A stretch of 12,210 nt of DNA from JAJVID01 sp035275805. GTDB taxonomy: Bacteria > Acidobacteriota > Blastocatellia > RBC074. Positions 1 to 5,333 of the stretch are shown here, one piece after another; position 1 is the stretch's first letter, and every line of letters starts with the position of its first letter. The notes beneath the pieces are model-generated. The model made no database searches and was not told where the DNA came from. It worked only from the letters and a program-made list of their open reading frames with translations. The stretch spans positions 1 to 12,210 of the forward strand of contig DATEMG010000413.1 of assembly GCA_035275805.1 (NCBI GenBank), given 5' to 3'. The translations under genes and the position numbers were made by a program.

Positions 1-25
1 GCCCCGTCACCCCGTCGCCGTCTGT

Positions 26-55
26 GTGCCAGCGAACGGATGCGTCTGATATAAT
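26..55 (+). promoter_or_regulatory. Putative extended -10 promoter for trxA
   Basis: A perfect TATAAT at 50-55 is preceded by TG one base upstream (47-48), giving the extended -10 form TGnTATAAT. The best -35 candidate, GTGCCA at 26-31, matches TTGACA at four of six positions with an 18-base spacer. An extended -10 can work with a weak -35. Transcription would start near 62 and leave a leader of about 80 nt before trxA. Assignment is by consensus matching only. Confidence 0.55.
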
Positions 56-140
56 GCGCGGGTTGGAAAACTGGATGTTGAAACGGTATAGCGATTGAAT
101 TTGTTAGGAAGTAGATAGTTATAACCTTAAGGAGAAAGAA

Positions 141-476
141 ATGAGTCAATTTGTCGCTGAGGTTAGTGATTCGAATTGGGAAACCGAAGTTATGCAATCG
201 GATAGACCTGTGTTGGTGGATTTCTGGGCTGCCTGGTGTGGCCCGTGCCGCATGCTCGCGCCGACCGTCGAACAGGTCGCCGAGAAGTTTCATGGCAAGG
301 CGAAGGTTGTGAAGCTCAATGTAGACGAAAATATTGAAATCTCAGGCAGGTACGGCATCCGCGGAATTCCGACTCTGGTGCTTTTTAACAGGGGGCAGGA
401 GGTTGATCGTCACGTGGGCGTGCCGTCGAACGCCCTGGGTTCGATCTCTCAGATGATCGAAAAACAATTGGCGTAA
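141..476 (+). CDS. trxA: Thioredoxin
   Basis: This 111-residue cytoplasmic protein reduces disulfides in client proteins and is recharged by thioredoxin reductase. The catalytic motif WCGPC is at residues 32-36 (Cys33, Cys36), after the usual VLVDFWA strand (24-30). The cis-proline loop GIPT is at 75-78 with Pro77, and buried Asp27 is in its standard place. Length and layout match ordinary bacterial thioredoxins of about 105-110 residues, with no signal peptide or extra domain. The ATG is well supported: GGAG at 131-134 sits six bases upstream. It heads a + strand run with trxB (78 bp downstream) and purA, so it is supplied next to its own reductase. Family assignment is essentially certain; the trxA symbol assumes it is the main housekeeping thioredoxin, although genomes of this type may carry several. 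Confidence 0.97.
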   Translation: MSQFVAEVSDSNWETEVMQSDRPVLVDFWAAWCGPCRMLAPTVEQVAEKFHGKAKVVKLNVDENIEISGRYGIRGIPTLVLFNRGQEVDRHVGVPSNALGSISQMIEKQLA

Positions 477-492
477 ACAGCTGTAGTTAATA

Positions 493-530
493 GTTGGTGG
501 CTGGCTGGAAATATGCCGCCAACCACCAAC
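493..530 (+). repeat. Intergenic hairpin between trxA and trxB
   Basis: GTTGGTGGCTGGC (493-505) and GCCAACCACCAAC (518-530) form 13-base arms with one C-A mismatch around a 12-base loop. No T-rich run follows, so it is not a standard intrinsic terminator. An in-frame ATG at 513 lies in the loop, and translating from it would add 14 low-complexity residues (starting MPPTTNHK) to TrxB. The sequence looks like a simple dispersed intergenic repeat. A role in RNA stability or in tuning the trxA/trxB ratio is possible but not shown. Confidence 0.6.
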
Positions 531-554
531 CACAAACGCCGACCAACAAAATAT

Positions 555-1511
555 ATGGCAACAGATTATGACGTGATCATTGTCGGCGGAGGGCCGACGG
601 GGTTGGCCGCCGCCGTTTACACAGGGCGCGCGCTGCTCAGGACGCTGGTGTTGGAGAAACAGACCATCGGCGGGCAGATCGCGCTATCGGCCGCGATTGA
701 CAATTATCCCGGGTTCGCCGACGGCATATCCGGCTACGATTTCGCCGAAGCCTTCCTCAAACATGCGAAGCGCTTCGGCGCGGAAGTCCGCATCGGGGTG
801 GGCGCGGAGTCGATCGCACGCAACGAGAACGGGAGTTTCACCGTGGGCCTGGGCGACGGGACCTCAGTGACGACGAAGACGGTGATCCTGGCGATGGGCC
901 GCCATCCGCGCCGCCTCGAAGTTCCGGGCTATGACAAACTCTTCGGCAAAGGCGTCAGCGTCTGCGCCACCTGCGACGGCGCGTTTTTCCGCAACGTCCC
1001 GGTGGCCGTGGTCGGCGGAGGCAACTCGGCGGTCGAAGAAGGCCACTTCCTGACGCGCTACGCTTCCGAGATCAATTCGGTTCACCGCCGGGACCACTTC
1101 ACCGCGCAGAAGATCCTGATCGAGCAATACCTGCATGACCCGAAGGTCAACCCGGTCTGGAACAGCGTAGTCGAAGAGATTTACGGCGAGAACGAAGTCG
1201 ACGGCATCCGCATCCGCAACCTGAAGACCGACAAGACCGATGACATCGCGGCCAAAGCCGTCTTCGTCTTCATTGGCTGGCTTCCCAATTCCGATATGGT
1301 CAAACACCTGGTTGACACCGACGGCGAGGGCCGCCTGATCGTCAACGAATTGATGGAAACAAAAGTCCCCGGCCTTTTCGCGGCGGGCGACCTGTGCGTT
1401 CGCCCGATCTACCAACTAGCTAACGTCGTCGCCGACGGCGTGCAGGCCGCCGTTTCGGTCGAGCGCTATTTGGAAATCAAAAAGCATCACGATCCCGATC
1501 ACGGCTATTAA
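555..1511 (+). CDS. trxB: Thioredoxin reductase (NADPH, FAD-dependent)
   Basis: A 318-residue low-molecular-weight flavoenzyme that passes electrons from NADPH through FAD and a redox cysteine pair to thioredoxin. From the ATG at 555, the FAD dinucleotide-binding motif GGGPTG is at residues 11-16, the redox motif CATC at 137-140 followed by Asp141, the NADPH-binding GGGNSA before the HRRD motif at 177-180, and the C-terminal FAD contact GLFAAGD at 273-279. Length and CATC position match the E. coli-type enzyme. The usual GxGPAG reads GPTG here, and the Arg normally in HRRDxFRA is Thr183. An in-frame ATG at 513 was rejected as start because it lies in an intergenic hairpin and adds a low-complexity tail; however, the 555 start has no clear Shine-Dalgarno, so the N-terminus is less sure than the function. 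It lies 26 bp before purA. Confidence 0.93.
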   Translation: MATDYDVIIVGGGPTGLAAAVYTGRALLRTLVLEKQTIGGQIALSAAIDNYPGFADGISGYDFAEAFLKHAKRFGAEVRIGVGAESIARNENGSFTVGLGDGTSVTTKTVILAMGRHPRRLEVPGYDKLFGKGVSVCATCDGAFFRNVPVAVVGGGNSAVEEGHFLTRYASEINSVHRRDHFTAQKILIEQYLHDPKVNPVWNSVVEEIYGENEVDGIRIRNLKTDKTDDIAAKAVFVFIGWLPNSDMVKHLVDTDGEGRLIVNELMETKVPGLFAAGDLCVRPIYQLANVVADGVQAAVSVERYLEIKKHHDPDHGY

Positions 1512-1537
1512 GAGCAGCCGCAGATCAACCCACAAGC

Positions 1538-2857
1538 ATGAACCTCGCAATCATCGGCGCGCAATGGGGAGACGAAGGCAAGGGCAAGATCGTCGACCTG
1601 CTCGCGCCACATTTTGACATCGTCACTCGCTATCAGGGCGGCCACAACGCCGGCCACACCGTCATCATCCGCAGCGGCGGAGTCGATCATAAATTCGTGC
1701 TCCACCTGATCCCGTCGGGTATCACCCATCCGGGCAAGACCTGCGTCATCGGCAACGGCGTGGTGGTCTCGCCGCAGGCGCTGCTCAACGAAGTCGACGG
1801 GTTGCGCGCGCAGGGCATCGAGGTCGATCATCGCAACCTGCTCATCAGCAACCGCGCCCACCTGATCCTGCCGTATCACGTCGCGCTGGATCGCGCCATC
1901 GAAGCCTCGCGCGGCGGCGCCGCCGTCGGCACGACGATGCGCGGCATCGGACCGGCCTACGAAGACAAGATGGCGCGGCGCGGGCTGCGCGCGGGCGACC
2001 TGACCGACCCCGCCACGTTGACCGAAAAGCTCTCGCACAACGCGAAACAGGCCAACCGGCTGATCGCCATGCTCAACGGCGACCTGATCAACGAGAAGCA
2101 GTTGATCGAAGACGGCCAGCTGTGGTGTGAGCTGGTCGCGCCGCACGTCTGCGACACTACCTATTTCCTGAACCGCGCCGCGCGCGAGGGCAAATCGCTG
2201 TTGCTCGAAGGCGCGCAGGCCACGATGCTCGACATCGACCACGGCACATATCCCTTCGTCACCTCGTCCAATTCGTCCATCGGCGGGGCGGTCACAGGCG
2301 CGGGGCTTCCGCCTGCATTGATTCATTGCGCGATCGGGGTGATCAAAGCCTACACCACGCGCGTCGGCGGCGGACCGTTCCCGACCGAGTTAAACGACGC
2401 GATGGGCGAACACATCCGCGCCCGCGGTGGCGAATACGGCGCGTCGACGGGGCGCCCTCGCCGCACCGGTTGGTTCGACGCCGTGGTCGCGCGCTACGCC
2501 GTGATGATCAACGGACTGGGTGCGCTGGCGCTGACCAAACTCGACGTGCTCGACGACCTGGACGAGATCAAAATCTGCGTCGGCTATCGAATCGACGGCC
2601 GGGAGACGGATCAGGTCCCGTACGACGCCAATCAGATGGCGGAGGCCGAGCCGGTTTACGAAACCATGCCGGGATGGAGAGAGAAGACCGTCGGCGTGTC
2701 GAAGTTTGAAGACCTGCCGGAGAAGGCGCGCGAGTACATCGCCAGATTGGCCGATCTGTCCGGCTCGCCGTTCGCGTTCATCTCGACGGGGGCCGAACGC
2801 AACGAAACGATCATCGAGCGAGATGTGCTGAGCGATTGTGGGTTGGAGGTCGCCTGA
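1538..2857 (+). CDS. purA: Adenylosuccinate synthetase
   Basis: This 439-residue cytoplasmic enzyme joins IMP and aspartate using GTP to make adenylosuccinate, the first committed step from IMP to AMP. Diagnostic motifs are intact: the P-loop-like GDEGKGK at residues 11-17 with catalytic Asp11, GGHNAGHT at 34-41 with catalytic His39, the IMP-binding RGIGPAYEDK near 135-144, GAQATMLDIDHGTYPFVTSS near 225-244, VGGGPFPTEL near 276-285, STGRPRRTGW at 303-312, and the guanine-specifying TKLD at 333-336. Length is normal for the family (about 430). The ATG is 26 bp after trxB with no strong Shine-Dalgarno, so it may be translated by coupling or read-through in the same transcript. There is no obvious metabolic link to the thioredoxin pair, so the clustering is probably housekeeping co-transcription. 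Confidence 0.97.
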   Translation: MNLAIIGAQWGDEGKGKIVDLLAPHFDIVTRYQGGHNAGHTVIIRSGGVDHKFVLHLIPSGITHPGKTCVIGNGVVVSPQALLNEVDGLRAQGIEVDHRNLLISNRAHLILPYHVALDRAIEASRGGAAVGTTMRGIGPAYEDKMARRGLRAGDLTDPATLTEKLSHNAKQANRLIAMLNGDLINEKQLIEDGQLWCELVAPHVCDTTYFLNRAAREGKSLLLEGAQATMLDIDHGTYPFVTSSNSSIGGAVTGAGLPPALIHCAIGVIKAYTTRVGGGPFPTELNDAMGEHIRARGGEYGASTGRPRRTGWFDAVVARYAVMINGLGALALTKLDVLDDLDEIKICVGYRIDGRETDQVPYDANQMAEAEPVYETMPGWREKTVGVSKFEDLPEKAREYIARLADLSGSPFAFISTGAERNETIIERDVLSDCGLEVA

Positions 2858-2904
2858 TGTGGGCGTGGGCCTGCGCCGGCTTACAGCGGTTTTCATGTGA
2901 ATGA
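2857..2904 (+). CDS. Possible 15-residue ORF coupled to purA stop
   Basis: An ATG at 2857-2859 overlaps the purA TGA (TGATG), and GGAGG at 2845-2849 lies seven bases upstream, which is ideal spacing. The predicted peptide is MWAWACAGLQRFSCE, with two Trp and two Cys, and it stops one base before the palindromic repeat at 2906. Such overlaps normally favour translational coupling. The caution is that the GGAGG also encodes purA residues (Leu-Glu-Val region), and an ORF this short can arise by chance. It might be a leader peptide, a small product, or nothing. Confidence 0.22.
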   Translation: MWAWACAGLQRFSCE

Positions 2905-2905
2905 A

Positions 2906-2978
2906 TAGCCACAGAGCGCACCGCAGCGCACAGAGGGAACTGATGATTTCTCTGTGCCCTCTGTGCGCTCTGTGGCTA
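2906..2978. repeat. Interrupted palindromic intergenic repeat
   Basis: The outer arms TAGCCACAGAGCGCA (2906-2920) and TGCGCTCTGTGGCTA (2964-2978) are perfect 15-base complements. Inside, CAGAGGG (2931-2937) pairs with CCCTCTG (2957-2963), after a 10-base insertion (CCGCAGCGCA, 2921-2930) on the left only. The left arm also contains a second partial copy, GCGCACAGAGGG (2926-2937), that could pair with 2957-2968, so two alternative folds exist. No T-run follows. This looks like a REP-type dispersed element built from CACAGAG units, separating purA from the metallopeptidase gene. Confidence 0.75.
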
Positions 2979-3038
2979 ATAGTCTTCATAATCCTTGATT
3001 AGATTAAGAGTCGAATAGGTTCTCCAGGGCTTCAGAGG

Positions 3039-4058
3039 GTGATATCGTTTAAAGAACTGAATCGAATGTCGAACGAGCAACTGCTCGATTTGCGTTTGCG
3101 CGATCTGCCGCTGAAGATCGCAGGCTCGCCTCTGGAGGGAGTTGTGACTCGGCTTTACGAAGAGCTGGACGCGCGCGGCCTGCGCTTCAAACCCCACGTC
3201 TGGCTGTCCGAAGATTGGTTCACGCCCGACAAGGTCTCGGGCTTCGCCATCCCTTTCTATCTTGCTCATCCGCGATTGATCAAGCTCGAACGCCGGCAGA
3301 TGCTCCAGGTCGAGGGCGGCTCCGAAGCTGAATGCCTGCGCATCATGCGACACGAAGTGGGGCACGCCATAGACAACGCTTTTCTCTTACACCGCCGCCG
3401 GCGTTACCGCGAGACGTTCGGCCCGTTCTCGCGCCCTTACCCCGACTGGTACAAACCCGAGCCTAACAGTCGTGATTACGTGGTCCACCTTCCGGCCTGG
3501 TACGCGCAGGCGCACCCCGCGGAAGACTTCGCGGAGACTTTCGCGGTGTGGATGGCTTCGGGGTCGCGTTGGAGAAGGCGGTACGAAGGGTGGCGCGCGA
3601 TGCGAAAACTGGAGTATGTCAACGAAGTCATGCTGGAGATTTCCGGAAAACTCCCCCGCAACAAATCGCGCGCGCATGTCGAGAGGTTGAGCGACATCAA
3701 AATAACCCTGCGCGAGTACTACGAGAAGAAGAGGCGGCATTATGACTTCCAGTGGCCGCCCGATTACGACCGCGACCTGCTGCGCATTTTCTCATTCGAC
3801 CCCCGACATAAATCCTCTCCCACCGCGGGCAGCTTCCTGCGCCGCCACCGCCGCGAATTCTGCAGCGAAGTCGCGGAAGGCACGGGCGTTCACAGCTATG
3901 CCATCGACCAGATGTTCGCCGCAATGATTAATCGTTGCCGCGATCTTAATCTTAGGCTCGGCCTTACGGAAAAACATGCGAGGCAAAAAGTGCTAGTATT
4001 ATTGACGGTACAGACTATGAACGGAATACATACCGGCTATCATAGAATTGCGTTGTGA
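3039..4058 (+). CDS. Putative zinc-binding metallopeptidase (HExxH)
   Basis: A 339-residue protein with the zinc-metalloprotease signature HEVGH at residues 105-109, giving two His ligands and the general-base Glu106. A second conserved-looking block, PAEDFAETFAVWM at 160-172, offers Glu166, or less likely Glu162/Asp163, as the third ligand; this is inference from spacing and helical context. No signal peptide or membrane segment is visible, so it is probably cytoplasmic. The region after about 205 is basic and charged, with no recognised domain. The GTG at 3039 has AGGG at 3026-3029 nine bases upstream; an in-frame ATG at 3066 (residue 10) lacks a good Shine-Dalgarno and is the alternative. 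Its stop overlaps the start of the ATP-grasp gene by four bases, implying coupled translation and shared function. The general type resembles proteins annotated as putative zinc-binding metallopeptidases; substrate and activity are unknown. Confidence 0.8.
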   Translation: MISFKELNRMSNEQLLDLRLRDLPLKIAGSPLEGVVTRLYEELDARGLRFKPHVWLSEDWFTPDKVSGFAIPFYLAHPRLIKLERRQMLQVEGGSEAECLRIMRHEVGHAIDNAFLLHRRRRYRETFGPFSRPYPDWYKPEPNSRDYVVHLPAWYAQAHPAEDFAETFAVWMASGSRWRRRYEGWRAMRKLEYVNEVMLEISGKLPRNKSRAHVERLSDIKITLREYYEKKRRHYDFQWPPDYDRDLLRIFSFDPRHKSSPTAGSFLRRHRREFCSEVAEGTGVHSYAIDQMFAAMINRCRDLNLRLGLTEKHARQKVLVLLTVQTMNGIHTGYHRIAL

Positions 4059-5092
4059 GCGGAAAAACTAAAAGAAAATTGCGCGTCGTTGTGCTGATGC
4101 GCGAAGATCTGATCCCGCCGGAAACACTTGTCGGTGTGGAGAGCAAGGAGAAGGAAGAGTGGCGGACAGAGTATGACGTTGTCTCCACACTCCGTGACAT
4201 GGGGCACGAGGTGTGGCCGGTCGGGGTGCGCAGCGAACTCGGCGTGATCCGCGAGGCCATCGAGGAGCGTCAACCGCACGTGACCTTCAACCTGCTCGAA
4301 GAATTCGACGGCTACCCCCACTTCGACCAGCACGTGGTCAGTTTCCTGGAGTTGATGAAGCAGAAGTACACGGGCTGCAACCCGCGCGGGTTGACGCTGG
4401 CGCGCGACAAGGCTTTGACCAATAAGCTTTTGGCGTACCACCGCATACGCGTGCCGCGCTTCGCGGTCTTCCCTCCGAACCGAAAGGTCGAGCCTTCCAG
4501 GAGGCTGATATACCCGTTGATTGTTAAGTCGGTGAGCGACGAAGGTTCGGTCGGCATATCCCAGGCTTCGGTCGTCCGTGACGACGAGAAACTCAAAGAG
4601 CGCGTGGAGTTCATACACCGGCAGAACCTGACGTCGGCGATCGTCGAGGAGTTCATCGAGGGGCGCGAAATTTACGTCGGCGTCATCGGGAACCAGAAGC
4701 TGCAGGCGTACACGCCCTGGGAGTTGGTCATAAAGAACTTGCCCAACGGCGCATCGGCCATCGCCACCGGGAAAGTCAAATGGGACGTGGAGTACCAAAA
4801 GAAGATCGGCCTTGAAACAATGCCGGCGCGTCTGGAGCCGAAGGCCAAAAATGAATTCGAGCGGCTGTCAAAACGCATTTACCGCACACTAGGGCTGAGC
4901 GGATATGCGAGGATCGATTACCGGGTGACCGAGGGCGGCCGAATTTATGCGCTCGAAGTGAATCCCAACCCCCAGATAGCGCACAACGAAGACTTCGCCG
5001 ATTCGGCGGAGCATTGCAGCGTGGAATATAAGGCCTTGTTGCAGAAGATTATGACCTTGGGGATGAGTTATGATCCGGTTAGCAGATGGTAG
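4055..5092 (+). CDS. ATP-grasp ligase, D-Ala-D-Ala ligase-like
   Basis: A 345-residue ATP-grasp enzyme, expected to activate a carboxylate as acyl-phosphate and join it to an amine or similar nucleophile. The fold follows D-Ala-D-Ala ligases: an N-terminal substrate half (about 1-110), DK at 118-119 opening the central domain, the ATP-binding Lys158 and SDEGSVGIS loop (161-169), VEEFIEGREI at 197-206, and metal ligands Asp288 (ARIDYR), Glu301 and Asn303 in EVNPNP (301-306). KWDVEYQKK (242-250) fits the Ddl omega-loop region. The end of the last motif, EVNPNPQIA, lacks the PG of the Ddl form (NTxPG), and the protein is not beside cell-wall genes, so the substrate is probably not D-Ala-D-Ala. 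The GTG start at 4055 overlaps the upstream stop (GTGA), with no separate strong Shine-Dalgarno, so its translation is likely coupled to the metallopeptidase. Confidence 0.85.
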   Translation: MSGKTKRKLRVVVLMREDLIPPETLVGVESKEKEEWRTEYDVVSTLRDMGHEVWPVGVRSELGVIREAIEERQPHVTFNLLEEFDGYPHFDQHVVSFLELMKQKYTGCNPRGLTLARDKALTNKLLAYHRIRVPRFAVFPPNRKVEPSRRLIYPLIVKSVSDEGSVGISQASVVRDDEKLKERVEFIHRQNLTSAIVEEFIEGREIYVGVIGNQKLQAYTPWELVIKNLPNGASAIATGKVKWDVEYQKKIGLETMPARLEPKAKNEFERLSKRIYRTLGLSGYARIDYRVTEGGRIYALEVNPNPQIAHNEDFADSAEHCSVEYKALLQKIMTLGMSYDPVSRW

Positions 5093-5188
5093 GCTATACT
5101 AGCCAGCGGTCGCGACATAACTTTGAATCTATATCGGGTTTCAATTGCGTACACGGGTCGGCAATTGTTTTGTGACAAAGAAGGCGTC

Positions 5189-5286
5189 AATAGAACGCTG
5201 ATGACACGGACGAGCGCGGATCATCGCGGATAAAACCAAAAAAGTTCAGCGTCAATCCGCGTTATCCGCGTTATCCGCGTTCTATT
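5189..5286. repeat. Palindromic repeat with 9-bp tandem units
   Basis: The terminal arms AATAGAACGC (5189-5198) and GCGTTCTATT (5277-5286) are perfect inverted repeats. The right side contains three tandem copies of ATCCGCGTT (5255-5281), and the left side carries matching GCGGAT units (around 5216-5221 and 5226-5231), so several fold registers are possible. No coding sequence spans it. It resembles a family of dispersed intergenic repeats rich in GCGGAT/ATCCGC units and is different in sequence from the 2906-2978 element. The remaining gap from 5093 to 5333 shows only a small hairpin overlapping the ATP-grasp stop (GGCTA/TAGCC, 5092-5104) and no convincing promoter. Confidence 0.75.
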
Positions 5287-5333
5287 AACCCGTACACCGA
5301 CCTGAAAACCTATCTAAACAAGACCGACAAGCC

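Noticed and set aside
1..25. CCCCGTCAC/CCCGTCGCC direct repeat at the left edge
   Set aside because: Only about two imperfect units are visible at the window edge, not enough to call a repeat array or CRISPR.
1508..2326. Long open frame antisense to purA
   Set aside because: purA on the + strand has full motif support; the antisense frame has no recognisable domain and is a by-product of GC-rich codon usage.
2390..2989. Open frame on the - strand across the purA 3' end and the palindromic repeat
   Set aside because: It runs through a repeat and shadows purA, with low-complexity composition and no motif.
5092..5104. GGCTA-TAC-TAGCC hairpin at the ATP-grasp stop as a terminator, and its TATACT as a -10 box
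   Set aside because: A 5-bp stem without a T-run is too weak, and no -35 lies at suitable spacing.
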